Of a stretch of DNA of 64,000 nt, positions 7,813 through 17,804 are shown piece by piece. The stretch lies in assembly GCA_018814045.1 (NCBI GenBank), contig JAHJAR010000060.1, forward strand, positions 1-64,000, written 5' to 3'. Positions within the stretch are counted from its first letter, which is position 1, and each line of letters opens with the position of its first letter. The position numbers were made by a program, and so were the translations under genes. The DNA is from Planctomycetota bacterium (lineage in GTDB: Bacteria > Planctomycetota > Phycisphaerae > UBA1845 > Fen-1342). Below the pieces are notes generated by a model. It ran no database searches and was not told the DNA's origin. It saw only the letters and a program-made list of their open reading frames with translations.

Positions 7813-9516
7813 CTAATCCGCTTCCGCCAGCTTCTTGTCCACGGTCTCCAGAATCTCATGTTCCAGGGCGAGCGCTTGGTCTTGGATTGCCTCCCCGCGT
7901 TTGAGGATGTCGTCCATCCAGGCTTTGTCCTCGACGCCCGAGGCGTTGATGCGGACGTTCAGGTAGGCGCCCATGACCGCCGAACGGGCGGCTATGGCGC
8001 CGACGCCGGCGTCGGAGACGGAGTTGGGGTTGCCGATTTCGGCCATGGCCTTGGCCACGTCCATCGACGCCAGCGAGACTTCCATCACGCGGAACGGCAC
8101 CATGATCGCGTTCTTGGTGGCGTCCTGGATCGCCTGGTTCTTCGCCGCCCTTTCCGCGTCGCTGCCGGCGGGCAGACGGAAGGCGTCCATAATGGAATTA
8201 AACGCGTCGGTGTCGTTGTCGATCAGTTTCAGCAGCTCGTCGTGACAGGCTTTGCCCTTTTCGGCCCACGCGGAGAACTCCTCCCAGCGCTCATCCCAGC
8301 CGCGTTTATGCGACGAGAGGTTCGCGACCATCGTGCCCAAGGCCGCACCCATCGCGCCCATCGCGGACGAGATCGACCCGCCGCCGGGGGCCTTCGACTC
8401 GCTGGCGGTCTCGTGCACGAAGCCCTTGACGGTCATGTCCACCAGCCGCTTCTGCTGCGACTGTCGGGCGGCGATGGCGTACTCGATGATCTTCTCTTCC
8501 GGCTTGAACGGATACAGGTCGTCCAACCCCATCGATTTGACGGCGATCTTGATGATCTCGTCGTCGGACACACCCAGCGAACGCTGCTGCAAACGCAGGT
8601 AGTATTTGCCGGCGTCGAGCATCGCGCTGAGCGGGATCAGGCCGACCAGTTCCGACCCGGTCACCCGTACGCCGCGCTCCTCGGCCTTCTTCTTGCATTC
8701 CTCGAAGGCCACGTGCACCGACGTGACGCTGATATTCGTCAGGTTCATCGAGATTTGGGCGACGCCGTATTCCTCGATGAACCAGCCGATGCCCTTGACG
8801 CACTTGAGGCTGCCGGGAATCCAGACGGGGTTGCCGTGGTCGTCCTTCACGATCGGGCCGGTGAGTTCGTCGCCGGCGCGTTTCTGGCGGCCCTTCTCGC
8901 GCACGTCAAAGGCGATCGCGTTCGCCCGCCGGGTTGAGGTCGTGTTCAGGTTCACGTTGTAGGCCACGAGGAAATCGCGCGCCCCCACCGCGGTCACGCC
9001 ATATTTCGCGTCGAACGTGCCCGGCCCGAAATCGGTTTTCCACTCCGGCTGCTGCAACCGCTCCGGCAGGGCCTCGTACTCACCCGCCCGGCACGTAGCG
9101 AGATTGCGGCGCTCTTCCTTCGTGGCGGCGTATTCGTAGAAATAGCCGCTGATGCCGACTTCGTCGCCGAGCCGCTGCCCGAGCTTGTGGGCCCACGTCA
9201 CCGTTTCGTCCATGCTGATGTTCGCGACGGGTACGAGCGGGCAGACGTCCATCGCCCCGAAACGCGGGTGCTCGCCCGAGTGCTTCGACATGTCGATCAG
9301 CTCTTTGGCCTTGCGGGCGGCGCGGACGGCGGCCTCAAGCACCGCTTCGGGCGGGCCGACCAGCGTCACGACTGTGCGGTTCGTGGCCTTGCCCGGATCG
9401 ACGTCGAGCAGCGTGGCTCCTTCGACGCTTACGATCTCATCGGTGATCTGCTTGATGATAGCGGGGTCGCGCCCCTCGCTGAAGTTCGGCACGCACTCGA
9501 TCAACTGGTCGCTCAT
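7813..9516 (-). CDS. ftcD: Formimidoyltransferase-cyclodeaminase
   Basis: The 567-residue bifunctional enzyme transfers the formimino group of formiminoglutamate to tetrahydrofolate and then deaminates the product to methenyl-tetrahydrofolate, linking histidine breakdown to one-carbon metabolism in the cytoplasm. The N-terminal transferase begins LIECVPNFSEGRD and contains HSGEHPRFGAMDVCP, and its second subdomain contains GARDFLVAYNVNLN. The cyclodeaminase part starts near MTVKGFVHETAS and has the glycine-rich PGGGSISSAMGAMGAAL. The frame extends 37 codons upstream to 9627, but ATG at 9516 has a GGGGAACGAG sequence in front and begins with the conserved motif. No other histidine-degradation gene is in view. 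Confidence 0.9.
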   Translation of the reverse strand: MSDQLIECVPNFSEGRDPAIIKQITDEIVSVEGATLLDVDPGKATNRTVVTLVGPPEAVLEAAVRAARKAKELIDMSKHSGEHPRFGAMDVCPLVPVANISMDETVTWAHKLGQRLGDEVGISGYFYEYAATKEERRNLATCRAGEYEALPERLQQPEWKTDFGPGTFDAKYGVTAVGARDFLVAYNVNLNTTSTRRANAIAFDVREKGRQKRAGDELTGPIVKDDHGNPVWIPGSLKCVKGIGWFIEEYGVAQISMNLTNISVTSVHVAFEECKKKAEERGVRVTGSELVGLIPLSAMLDAGKYYLRLQQRSLGVSDDEIIKIAVKSMGLDDLYPFKPEEKIIEYAIAARQSQQKRLVDMTVKGFVHETASESKAPGGGSISSAMGAMGAALGTMVANLSSHKRGWDERWEEFSAWAEKGKACHDELLKLIDNDTDAFNSIMDAFRLPAGSDAERAAKNQAIQDATKNAIMVPFRVMEVSLASMDVAKAMAEIGNPNSVSDAGVGAIAARSAVMGAYLNVRINASGVEDKAWMDDILKRGEAIQDQALALEHEILETVDKKLAEAD

Positions 9517-9665
9517 CTCGCTCGTTCCCCAAACACCTGATTGAAGTCTCTGTGAAAAACGTGGCCAACAGGGACCCGCCGCGCAGGCCGGGTCAGCAGA
9601 GGATACAGCACTGGGCGCGATTCTCAAACATGCATCCCAGCACCGCCTGAGTGCTGCCCCCCGCG

Positions 9666-10379
9666 CTATTCCCCCCGCCGCTGCCGCGCCGCCGCGCGCC
9701 GCTTCTCATAGACCTCTTCGCATTCCGGCGGCCTCAGGTAATGCGGCACGATCTCTTCCGGACGGCAGAACTGGCCTGCCGCGGCCATCCGCCGCGCTAT
9801 CGCGATCACCGTCGCAGCGGTCGGCGTCCAGTAGTCCTCGGCGAGCACCTGCCCCCCCGCCGCCGCGCACGACTCGCGCTGCCGCCGTAGCCCCGGCCCG
9901 AGCGCCCAGAACGGTTGCGGAATGCTCGCCAGCCACGGCGCGACCAGCCGCAGAGCCGGCGCAGCGGTCTGGCGGAGTTCCGCCTCGCCGTGGCGTTCGA
10001 ACACCGCTCCAAACACATGCTCCGGCTTGGCGTCCAGGATGACCGCCAGGCGCGTCGGCCGCTGCGGATGATCGAGCGCGTTGCGCGCGATCACTTCCAT
10101 CGTCGGCACCGCAATCACTTCGCAACCCGTCGCCGACTGGAGCATCCGCCCCACCGTCGCGGCGATGCGCAGCCCGGTAAAACTACCCGGCCCGGCCGAG
10201 TAGGCGAACACGCCCAGATCGCCGGCGCGACACCCCGCCTCGGTCAACATGTCCCGAATCGTCGGCATCAACTCGGCGGTGTGCCGCCGGGCCGCGGAGA
10301 GCTGGCGCACCGCGCGCGTCGCGTCGCCGCGCCCCAGCGCAACGCTGCCCACGTCCGAGGAGGTCTCAATCGCCAGCAT
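9666..10379 (-). CDS. tsaB: tRNA threonylcarbamoyladenosine biosynthesis protein TsaB
   Basis: TsaB is the partner of TsaD in adding threonylcarbamoyl to A37 of ANN-decoding tRNAs. The product from ATG at 10379 is 237 residues, normal for the family. It opens MLAIETSSDVGSVALG and contains the diagnostic YSAGPGSFTGLRIAATVGRML. A GTG at 10394 gives an alternative start five codons earlier. The longer frame to 10673 runs through repeat DNA and was not accepted. The 149-bp gap to ftcD has no gene. Confidence 0.85.
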   Translation of the reverse strand: MLAIETSSDVGSVALGRGDATRAVRQLSAARRHTAELMPTIRDMLTEAGCRAGDLGVFAYSAGPGSFTGLRIAATVGRMLQSATGCEVIAVPTMEVIARNALDHPQRPTRLAVILDAKPEHVFGAVFERHGEAELRQTAAPALRLVAPWLASIPQPFWALGPGLRRQRESCAAAGGQVLAEDYWTPTAATVIAIARRMAAAGQFCRPEEIVPHYLRPPECEEVYEKRRAAARQRRGE

Positions 10380-10520
10380 CCAATCCGATTTCACGGCGGT
10401 ATTGTAGTGCGGATCAGGCAGGACAGGATCGGTTGGAGAGCCTGTTTGAAACCAAAAACGCCACTGCGCCATGCACTCTGACCAACAGCGCCCAACGAAG
10501 CCCAACCGCGCTGGTGATGC

Positions 10521-10612
10521 CCGAGCCGCGCCCGCGCGAACCGAGCCGCGCCCGAGACTGATCCGAGCCGCGCCCGAGACTGGTCCGAGCCGCGCCCGTG
10601 AGGAAGCGGTTG
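10521..10612 (+). repeat. Tandem array of 20-22-bp units from the GC-rich repeat core
   Basis: The block CCGAGCCGCGCCCG recurs at 10521, 10541, 10563 and 10585 with 20-22-bp spacing. The last unit runs into CGTGAGGAAGCGGTTG, the common core of the hairpin elements elsewhere in the window. It looks like slippage or recombination within one such element. Confidence 0.65.
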
Positions 10613-10729
10613 CCAGAGCCGATCTTGTAACGCGCTCGCGCTCGCGCTGCTGGTGCGAATCCTCATCTCGCACCCACCAACATCACGTCATTCTTCTACG
10701 ACGACGGCCGGGAGGGAACCCGAACACTG

Positions 10730-10850
10730 GAGGCTATCCCAAGACCCTCCAAACGCGTACCGCCCAGCCGCGTTGCGCGCATACCCAAGCTGTTCTACGC
10801 AACCGCTCCCTCACGGTCGCGGCTCGGAAGAGGTTTTGGGATAGCTTCTA
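10730..10850. mobile_element. MITE-like element with GAAGCTATCCCAAAAC ends
   Basis: About 120 bp bounded by imperfect inverted ends: GAGGCTATCCCAAGACC on the left and, read on the other strand, GAAGCTATCCCAAAACC on the right. The right half contains the ACGGTCGCGGCTCGG core shared with other elements here. There is no coding capacity. The element at 63616-63773 has the same ends. Confidence 0.6.
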
Positions 10851-10948
10851 CATAGTAGTTGGAGACGCTCCGCGCACAGATGAGAAACGGCGGAACCAGA
10901 TGCGGTAAGATCAGCATCCGGACCCGCCGAACTCCCTCGCTCGGTTTG

Positions 10949-13900
10949 CTACTCGTCGAAGCGGGCGTTGTAGTAGCCCACCTGACGCTGTGCGACGATC
11001 TCGGGCAAGCCGCTGTGATTCTTGATCAGCACCGGCTTCTCCACGGGCTGATCCAGGATGCCGTTACCGTTACCCTGATGCTCATCCTGGGCCCTCATCT
11101 CGCCCCAATACTTGGGCTCGATCCCCGCGTCCACCGGGACCAGGGCCACGCGCGGCAGCAGGTTGCTGCGATCGACCGTCATCTGCGAGCGCACACTCGC
11201 CTGCGGGTCGTCGCGATCGTTGACCGCCACGTACACCGTAAACGTGTTGCTGCGCGTCGTGATGTAGTGCGAATCCAGCAGCGCCAACAGGCTGATGGCC
11301 TTGATGTAATCGCCGCCGTTGTTCACGACCTCCAGCGGGGCCGCCGGCTGCTCGACGAAGTCACGCTGGCCGTTGAGCAGGTAACGCGTCGAGTCAAAGC
11401 CCTTGACGTTGGCCAGTTCGCCAAGCGTCAGGAACCCGTACTTCTTCTTCGCGTCGGTCGAGCCGCGTCTGACCAGGTCATAAACGTCAGTGTTTCGGTA
11501 CGGCGGAAAAGTCCCGGCGCCGACGTTGCGTTCCTCGGCTTCGACGTACGGAGTGAGCCCATCCTGGCTCCCATTGCCATTCACGACATAGCGCACGCGG
11601 TCGCGGTAGCTGACAATCGCCTGGGCCAGATCGGTGCCCAACGTGTAGGTGCCCTGCGCGTCGGACTCGATCAGGCTCTCGTCAAAACGCGGCTTGGTCA
11701 GGTCCCAGACCGGCGCGCCAAAGAGAATGCCGGAATCGTACTTCCAGAACGCGGGCGACGCGCCCACGGCACTGAGTTGATTCTGCGGGTTCAGCAGCGG
11801 CAAGGCCGCCAGCACGGTCCACGGTGCGACGTTGATGTTGATGCGGCCCGGCACGCGCAGCGGATCGAAGTCACCCGGTCCGTCGATGTTGCCATCGAGA
11901 TCTGCATCGCCGCTGACCGGGTTCACCGTCGTGAAGTAGTCGAACACGAGCATGCCCCAGGGGATGCGGCCGCCTTCGTCACCCGTGAAGTACCCGGCAT
12001 CCTTCGGCTCCTGCTTGTTGTCGAAAACCGGCATGTGCCCGAAGTCGGCCGGGTAGTGCTTCGTGTCGGCGTTGTAGTTGCGACTGTCGTTCTCGCCGAT
12101 ATCCCACTGGTCGCGCAGCGTCTTGCCCATCGGCACATTCAGCGCCCCACCGCGCACAACGTGCGAGAAACGCGGCACGAAGTACATGAAGCCGACGGTT
12201 GGAAACGCGTTCGGCCGGTAGGCACCCTGCATCTTGGTGGCGCCCTTGTTCGCATTCATGCAGTACAGCGGCACCGTCGGCCCGGCCTTGCCCGTATCCG
12301 GGTCAGGACCCTGCTTGGCCAGCGTGGTCACCGCCACTTCGGGGGCCCCGTTGTGGCTCCCCTTTGCGTAGCACTTGTCGCCCGGCTCGAAAGCGACCGC
12401 CATACGCCAGGTGGCATAGCGCGCCGTCCCATCGAGATGCAGCATCGCCGGGTTAACGCCCCAGTACGCCTCGCTGCGCGTATCGCGATAGGCCTGGGCG
12501 AACCAAGTGCTCTCATCGGGAGGACCCGCGTGCCTTACCTCCATCTGATCGACCAGGTACCAAGCGGCGCCGGAAGTGTCGCTACGCCACAGTTTGACGT
12601 TGATGGACTTCGGCCCACCCACGTCGATCAGACCGATCTTATAGAGATCGGGCAACACGATATCAGCGTGCGGAACACCCGGGGCCGGCACGTTGTTCAG
12701 CCGATTGGCGAAGAAGCGGTTGCTGCTTCCGCCCCCGTCACCCTTCTCGCGAATCGAGTAGGCGATGTAGCTGCGCCCCGGCATGCGGCCCGGATTGCCC
12801 GGGTCGAGCGGGTTCACGACCGGGTTTACCGCCGGGTCCAGCGCCAACAGAATGGAGTCGTTGAGGCTGAGCGCGAACTGCGCCAGGTTCAAGGCGTGGG
12901 CATCGGTCGAGGCCCCGTACGGCTCGTTCGGATTGAAGAGCTCGACGGCGATGGCGATCTTCTCCTGTTCGTCTTGCGGCAGGGTATCATCGTCCTCCTT
13001 GTCGTACATGATCGCCTGCGTGATGAACGGCTGCGGGGCGTAGCCCACGTACGTGTTGCCCGCCAGGGTCGTGTGCGTCACCACATCGATCAAGCCCGTC
13101 GCCTGGTCGCGCGGGGCCGCGAAGGCCACCGTGTTCACCGCCAGCATGTAGGCCTGTTCCAGCCGTGAGACGGTCTCGGTCGCATCGGTTTCGCCAGACC
13201 AGCCCTTGTGATCCGAGAGCATGTCGTAAAAGGCGCCCGCCAGCCGCTCGATGACGGCGTGCGTGTGGGGCTGGGCGCCTCTGAAATTCCCGTTGTCCCA
13301 GAAGCACTTGTACACGTCGCCCAGGAAGAACTTGAGTTGTCCGTTATACAACCCCGGCTTGTTGGGCTGCGGGTCGTCGGTCAGTCGCCGGGAAATCTCG
13401 TCGCTGTTGTTGACCGTCGTGAGCAGATGCCGGCGGTCGTAGAGCTGCAACTCCGCGTTTTGCAGGCCGCCGCGGCCGGGCAGACTCATGTTGTAATGTG
13501 ACGGGTCGTACGTCTGCGTGCGCCACCAGGCCCGCCACTCGTTGGTGTTCTGGTTGTCGACCAGCGTGGCCAGGTTGAAGCGCTGCCAGTTCTGGTCCTT
13601 CAGGAACGTGTTGCCGGGATACTCGAAGGTCGAGACCGTCGAGCGCGGGAAGAGCGCTTCCAGGTCGCGTACGGCACCGGGCACGCGGCCGTACTCGCGG
13701 TAGTCGCGTACGCCATCCCCGTCCTGATCGACAAAGCTGCTGGGCAACACGCCGCCCCGCCGCCGCAGCAGCGGCTCCACCGCCGCGCTCCCGGCCGCCA
13801 GCTCGTTGAACAGGGCGTCGTCGTTCACTTCCAGTTGCTGATCGTTGGGATGCCTGATCCTGTTGAACAGGTTGGCGACGAAACGCCGGTTGGGCGGGTA

Positions 13901-14719
13901 GGACCTTCCGGCGTCCCACTCGCCGCGCGATCCCAACGACACCATCCCGCCGTGCGAGATGACCTTGACCGCCACCTCGTAGCGGGCCTGCTCGTCGAAA
14001 CGCCGCCAGACCTGCGTGTTCGGATCGTTCGGGATCGACGAGTTCGGCGGCCAGACGTTGGGCAAACGCACCGGCACACCCGCCACGGCGTTGGCCAGCT
14101 CGGTCGCCACGCCCGTCTGGATAAACGCGGCATCGGCGATGCCGTCGCCGTCCGCGTCCATGAAGGGCGCCCGCGAGCGCTTGATCAGTTCGTACGTGTA
14201 ATTGGGGTTGTTAGTACTGGACGGGCCAAGGCGATCCAGCAATTCGACGCCCATCAGCGTGTCGAGCGAAGCCGTGTAGTAGCCCGAGACACCATCGCGC
14301 CGGGCGGCGGTTTGGCTGCCATCGAGCGCCGTCATCGCCGGGTAGAAGAAGGCCCCCGGGTTCACGTAGTGATTCCCGAAACTCAGGTCGCGGACGGGCT
14401 CGTTCGAGGCGAGGTAGGTCGAGCCGCCATAGCCGGGGATGTCCTCGTACGAGAACGTGTCCGAGTCTGGTAGATTGGTACCGGTCAGCAGGTCGCCATT
14501 GTTGTCGGCCCACTGCTGGCGGATTTGCGAGCGAACCAGGTCGTTGACGCTGTCGACAATCTGCTCGACTTTCTGCTGGTGCTGCACCTGTCCGAGAATC
14601 TGCCGCTCAAAACGCGCCAAAGTGATATAGGCGGACACGATGATGAAAAGCATCGCCAGCAGGCCCACGACCATCAGGAGGATGGTTGCCCGTCTGTTTG
14701 CCGCCTCGAATCGCCTCAT
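10949..14719 (-). CDS. Very long GspK/PilX-like minor pseudopilin
   Basis: The 1256-residue protein starts with a short basic tail and one hydrophobic helix (ATILLMVVGLLAMLFIIVSAYITLARFERQ, residues about 11-40), the arrangement of prepilin-like GspK/PilX proteins. Near the C-terminus GRININVAPWTVLAALPLLNP matches the GspK signature of repeated IN-x-AP and VL-x-x-LP. Classical GspK is about 330 residues, so this is almost four times longer, with a large periplasmic region between helix and signature containing acidic DxDGDG-like stretches (DQDGDGVRDYREYG, DADLDGNIDGPGD). It is the last gene of the leftward secretion operon and is separated from the preceding gene by a repeat element. In type II systems GspK caps the pseudopilus tip; the extra mass here has no known role. 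Confidence 0.75.
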   Translation of the reverse strand: MRRFEAANRRATILLMVVGLLAMLFIIVSAYITLARFERQILGQVQHQQKVEQIVDSVNDLVRSQIRQQWADNNGDLLTGTNLPDSDTFSYEDIPGYGGSTYLASNEPVRDLSFGNHYVNPGAFFYPAMTALDGSQTAARRDGVSGYYTASLDTLMGVELLDRLGPSSTNNPNYTYELIKRSRAPFMDADGDGIADAAFIQTGVATELANAVAGVPVRLPNVWPPNSSIPNDPNTQVWRRFDEQARYEVAVKVISHGGMVSLGSRGEWDAGRSYPPNRRFVANLFNRIRHPNDQQLEVNDDALFNELAAGSAAVEPLLRRRGGVLPSSFVDQDGDGVRDYREYGRVPGAVRDLEALFPRSTVSTFEYPGNTFLKDQNWQRFNLATLVDNQNTNEWRAWWRTQTYDPSHYNMSLPGRGGLQNAELQLYDRRHLLTTVNNSDEISRRLTDDPQPNKPGLYNGQLKFFLGDVYKCFWDNGNFRGAQPHTHAVIERLAGAFYDMLSDHKGWSGETDATETVSRLEQAYMLAVNTVAFAAPRDQATGLIDVVTHTTLAGNTYVGYAPQPFITQAIMYDKEDDDTLPQDEQEKIAIAVELFNPNEPYGASTDAHALNLAQFALSLNDSILLALDPAVNPVVNPLDPGNPGRMPGRSYIAYSIREKGDGGGSSNRFFANRLNNVPAPGVPHADIVLPDLYKIGLIDVGGPKSINVKLWRSDTSGAAWYLVDQMEVRHAGPPDESTWFAQAYRDTRSEAYWGVNPAMLHLDGTARYATWRMAVAFEPGDKCYAKGSHNGAPEVAVTTLAKQGPDPDTGKAGPTVPLYCMNANKGATKMQGAYRPNAFPTVGFMYFVPRFSHVVRGGALNVPMGKTLRDQWDIGENDSRNYNADTKHYPADFGHMPVFDNKQEPKDAGYFTGDEGGRIPWGMLVFDYFTTVNPVSGDADLDGNIDGPGDFDPLRVPGRININVAPWTVLAALPLLNPQNQLSAVGASPAFWKYDSGILFGAPVWDLTKPRFDESLIESDAQGTYTLGTDLAQAIVSYRDRVRYVVNGNGSQDGLTPYVEAEERNVGAGTFPPYRNTDVYDLVRRGSTDAKKKYGFLTLGELANVKGFDSTRYLLNGQRDFVEQPAAPLEVVNNGGDYIKAISLLALLDSHYITTRSNTFTVYVAVNDRDDPQASVRSQMTVDRSNLLPRVALVPVDAGIEPKYWGEMRAQDEHQGNGNGILDQPVEKPVLIKNHSGLPEIVAQRQVGYYNARFDE

Positions 14720-14828
14720 AAGTCACCCAAAACGTCTATTCAGGACTGCCACTATGATTATGCCGCGCCTGTCAATGTTCCCAGGTTTCCGATCCTGCTT
14801 CCGTCAGGCGTCCCAAGCGTCATTCCGC

Positions 14829-15034
14829 GCCGCGACCCAAGGACCGAGCCGCAACCCAAGGACCGAGCCGCGACCCAAGGACCGAGCCGCGACCGTGAGG
14901 GAGCGGTTGCGTCGAGAACCGCCAGGCACCGCTGATAACCGCTCCCTTACGGTCGCGGCTCGGTTACGGACACGCTCCCTTACGGTCGCGGCCCGGGTCT
15001 GCATACGATGCCTGATTCGCGAGACACTACCCTA
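14829..15034. mobile_element. Degenerate hairpin element ending at CTAG inside the pseudopilin operon
   Basis: The left part is a 19-bp tandem repeat (CCGAGCCGCGACCCAAGGA, starting at 14844, 14863 and 14882). It is followed by CCGTGAGGGAGCGGTTG and its inverted partner CAACCGCTCCCTTACGG-like sequence, present twice. The right end reads GAGACACTACC-CTAG. The CTAG at 15031-15034 includes the TAG stop (15032-15034 on the minus strand) of the upstream pseudopilin gene. The left terminal repeat is lost. The stem could act on operon mRNA as an attenuator or processing site. Confidence 0.6.
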
Positions 15035-16414
15035 GTCGAAGCGGTGCACGATGCTCCGCACGATCGGCTCCTCCAGCCGACCCCGCGGATCGAAAACGCG
15101 CACCGTGATCCGCAGCGCATAAGGCCACATGCGGATACGCTTGTTGGCTAAGTCGTCGTTCCCGGTCGGATCCAGCCGGGCGAAATCCGCCGGCCGGTAG
15201 AGCGCAGCCTGTTCGCGATTCTCCGCCGTATCCGGAATGAATACGTACGTCTGCCCCGCCGCGACCTCCGTCCAGCGCGCCATGTCGAAGCGCGTCTGAT
15301 ACTCAATCGTTGTTACGGGGTGGTCATACTCGATGCTGTTGCGCGGGTCTTCCGGCATCAGGAATTCGACTTCGAACCACGCGCAGCCCGGCACCATGTG
15401 CACACCCAGATTGCTGCGCAGCTCGGTCGGCGGTGACTCAAGCACCGTCGCCACATGGTGGTTAATCGGGTCGCCGCCCGCATACAGCACGTTCCAGAGA
15501 AGTCCAGGACCGCTGCTGAAGCCCAGCCAACGGCCGAACTGGTATGGCGAAGCCTGAACAGCCGCCGGTTGGCCGAACCCCCAGGATTCGTTCCCGAGAT
15601 AGTCCGGCAGGTCGAGCCGTGCCGCGTCGCCGGCAAAGCTGTCGTCGGTGGTGTAGCAACGCAGGATGCGGTCCCAAACGCCTGGGAGGAATTTAAGGCG
15701 GCCGGCGTAGTGGTCGATGATCGTGGCCCGCCGGGCCAGGTGCCAGCGATTCGCCGGCAGCAGGCTCTGCACCTGCGTGTTGCCGTCCGGGCGGTCGATG
15801 TGCCGCAGCCCCGTGCCCCACGAGTACTCAGTCCCACTGAAAACCGTGTCGCCCAACGCCGCGTGGCCGTAGACAATCTGCGTCGGCGAGAACTTCGCCC
15901 CGCTCGCCGCGATTTCACCGAACGTATTCTCCTTCGGGTTGGCCGGCGGCGCCTGCGAAGCAGTCGGCCGCTGCGTGAAGAACATCAGGATATCGGCCCG
16001 CGGATTGCTGTACTCCGGATCCACCGTCGGATCGAACTCGGGGTGATACCCCCCGGCCACCGCCGTCGGATCGCCCTTCAACACCCGGTAGTAGTTGCCG
16101 GCGGCCAAGTCTTCCTGCGTCAGTGCCGCGGCCTGCGTCCGCCCCACCAGCACCAGCACGCTGTTGGCCGGCGAGCAGTACTTCAGATCCTCTTCGATCT
16201 GAAGCGTGAACTCGCGCACCCACGATTGCACCTCGGCCACCGCCGCGGCTTGCGTCGCCGTCCGCGTCGTAACCGAGAAGACGACGCCCACCACGCTGAG
16301 TGCCACGGTCAGCACCGCCAGCGAGACCAGCATCTCAACCAGCGTAAACGCCCGCCGCCCGCGCCGCCCGGACGCGCCCTGCGAAAGCCGGAGTGGAACC
16401 AAACGCTGCGTCAT
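15032..16414 (-). CDS. GspJ-like prepilin
   Basis: The 460-residue protein has a basic leader and the prepilin motif RRAFTLVEMLVSLAVLTVALSVVGVVF, with Phe23 as the expected first residue after cleavage. Position -1 is Ala, not the usual Gly. After the helix come VREFTLQIEEDLKYCS and a long beta-rich region, as in GspJ but about twice as long. Its start overlaps the stop of the upstream pilin gene by four bases (16411-16414), so it is translationally coupled. The stop codon lies in the CTAG terminus of the adjacent repeat element. Confidence 0.75.
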   Translation of the reverse strand: MTQRLVPLRLSQGASGRRGRRAFTLVEMLVSLAVLTVALSVVGVVFSVTTRTATQAAAVAEVQSWVREFTLQIEEDLKYCSPANSVLVLVGRTQAAALTQEDLAAGNYYRVLKGDPTAVAGGYHPEFDPTVDPEYSNPRADILMFFTQRPTASQAPPANPKENTFGEIAASGAKFSPTQIVYGHAALGDTVFSGTEYSWGTGLRHIDRPDGNTQVQSLLPANRWHLARRATIIDHYAGRLKFLPGVWDRILRCYTTDDSFAGDAARLDLPDYLGNESWGFGQPAAVQASPYQFGRWLGFSSGPGLLWNVLYAGGDPINHHVATVLESPPTELRSNLGVHMVPGCAWFEVEFLMPEDPRNSIEYDHPVTTIEYQTRFDMARWTEVAAGQTYVFIPDTAENREQAALYRPADFARLDPTGNDDLANKRIRMWPYALRITVRVFDPRGRLEEPIVRSIVHRFD

Positions 16415-17796
16415 GGAATCTCAGGAAAACGAATGTACCGACGCGTAACCGCCAAAATCGGCGAACGATCCTCGAAACGCGGATTGCCGGCGGTATCCCG
16501 TTCCTTGAACGTCGGCGGAATCACCCACACGGGCCAGCGCAACGGGTTGCCGTCGTTGACCCACGGGTAGAAACCGTTGCTCTTGACGACCACCGTCGTC
16601 AGGTCCGGCCGGTCGATCACCTCGTAGATCGGCAGCGTGTCAGGCGCGTTCGGGACAAACCCGGCCATCTGCCCGCCCCAAGCGCCCAAGTTCGGCGCAA
16701 CGTCGTTCACCGCCGGGATGATCAGGGCCCCAACCGGTAACAGGTCACTGAAAGCCTCGAACATGTTCGTCGTGCGTTCCCGGCTGGCCCGGCACTTGAA
16801 TGTCACCGTCGGCAAGTCGGGCCCGGTCAGCGTACGCTCCAGCACATCGGTCCGGAAGAACGGCGGCACCGGCAGTTCCTTGAACGTCACCAGCCACGGA
16901 ACGGGGGCCACGGCCGCCGGTCCCGCGGCATACGCCCGCTTCGCCAGGACGTCGCTGCCTCCGGCCAGTGCGGTTTCGTCCGGGTCAAACCCGGTCGCCA
17001 ATGCGATCGCGCTCGGCAACTCGAACAGGTGCTGCGTGGTCGGCCGGCGCACCGCGACCACCAGCACCTCGTACAGCGTGCTATCTCCGCTGCCCTTGTG
17101 CGAAGACGCGTCAGCCCGCCGATAGAACGCCGTCCAGCTCACACGCCGATCCACCGCCTCTTCCATCTCGGGCGTCGAGATGCGGGCAGCGTTGGGATCG
17201 TACTGCGAAGCAAAGAAGCCGCTGGTCGAAAACACGTCGTCCGGCGTGACCGGCGGATAGACGCGGGCCACCGCGGAGAGCGTCGGATGGTGGAAGAGGC
17301 TGTCGAATACGCCGTCGCCTGGGGGGATGTCAAAACCGATCGGGAAATCGACTTCTTCCTGCGGTGGCGTCGCGGTAAAGGTCGCAAGCCATTGCCGGAT
17401 CATCTCCTCGGCCGGGTCGGCCCTGACGGTCCACGCGCCGCCCGCCACCGGACGGACCACATTGGCCGCCACCAGCGGCCGCACCTTGATCACCGGCTCC
17501 CACGAGACCAGTGTTCCGGTCGCGTTCTGTCGTGGCCGAAAGACGTTATCCCGATACGCCGTCCGCGAGAGGCGGATGCAGCGATCGACCTCGTCCATGC
17601 CGTACTCGGCGGCGGCTTCGCCCGTGGCCATGTCGATCGAGTCACGCGTATACGTCAACCCGACCGGCAGCGCCGCCCCGATAATCAGCAGCCCGAAACC
17701 GAGGATGACCAGCGCGATCATCATCTCGGCCAGGCTGAATGCCCTGGGCATCCGCCTGTAGGCCCGCCCCGCGCCGCTGGTTCTAGTACCCATCAT
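16411..17796 (-). CDS. GspI/PilV-like prepilin
   Basis: The 461-residue product has the N-terminal motif PRAFSLAEMMIALVILGFGLLIIG, with Phe20 after an Ala at -1, followed by AALPVGLTYTRDSIDMATGEAAAEYGMDEVDR. The SLAEMMIALVILGFGLL pattern is closest to PilV/GspI minor pseudopilins, which normally have 120-200 residues. It lies between the H-like and J-like genes, which supports the I-like assignment. It overlaps the downstream gene by four bases and is 8 bp from the upstream one. Confidence 0.7.
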   Translation of the reverse strand: MMGTRTSGAGRAYRRMPRAFSLAEMMIALVILGFGLLIIGAALPVGLTYTRDSIDMATGEAAAEYGMDEVDRCIRLSRTAYRDNVFRPRQNATGTLVSWEPVIKVRPLVAANVVRPVAGGAWTVRADPAEEMIRQWLATFTATPPQEEVDFPIGFDIPPGDGVFDSLFHHPTLSAVARVYPPVTPDDVFSTSGFFASQYDPNAARISTPEMEEAVDRRVSWTAFYRRADASSHKGSGDSTLYEVLVVAVRRPTTQHLFELPSAIALATGFDPDETALAGGSDVLAKRAYAAGPAAVAPVPWLVTFKELPVPPFFRTDVLERTLTGPDLPTVTFKCRASRERTTNMFEAFSDLLPVGALIIPAVNDVAPNLGAWGGQMAGFVPNAPDTLPIYEVIDRPDLTTVVVKSNGFYPWVNDGNPLRWPVWVIPPTFKERDTAGNPRFEDRSPILAVTRRYIRFPEIP

Positions 17797-17804
17797 TCGA
17801 TCCC

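Noticed and set aside
10859-13168. Long plus-strand open frame of 769 codons opposite the GspK-like gene
   Set aside because: It is antisense to a gene with clear GspK features; its protein is rich in His, Arg and Val without domain motifs. High-GC codon bias leaves the antisense frame open.
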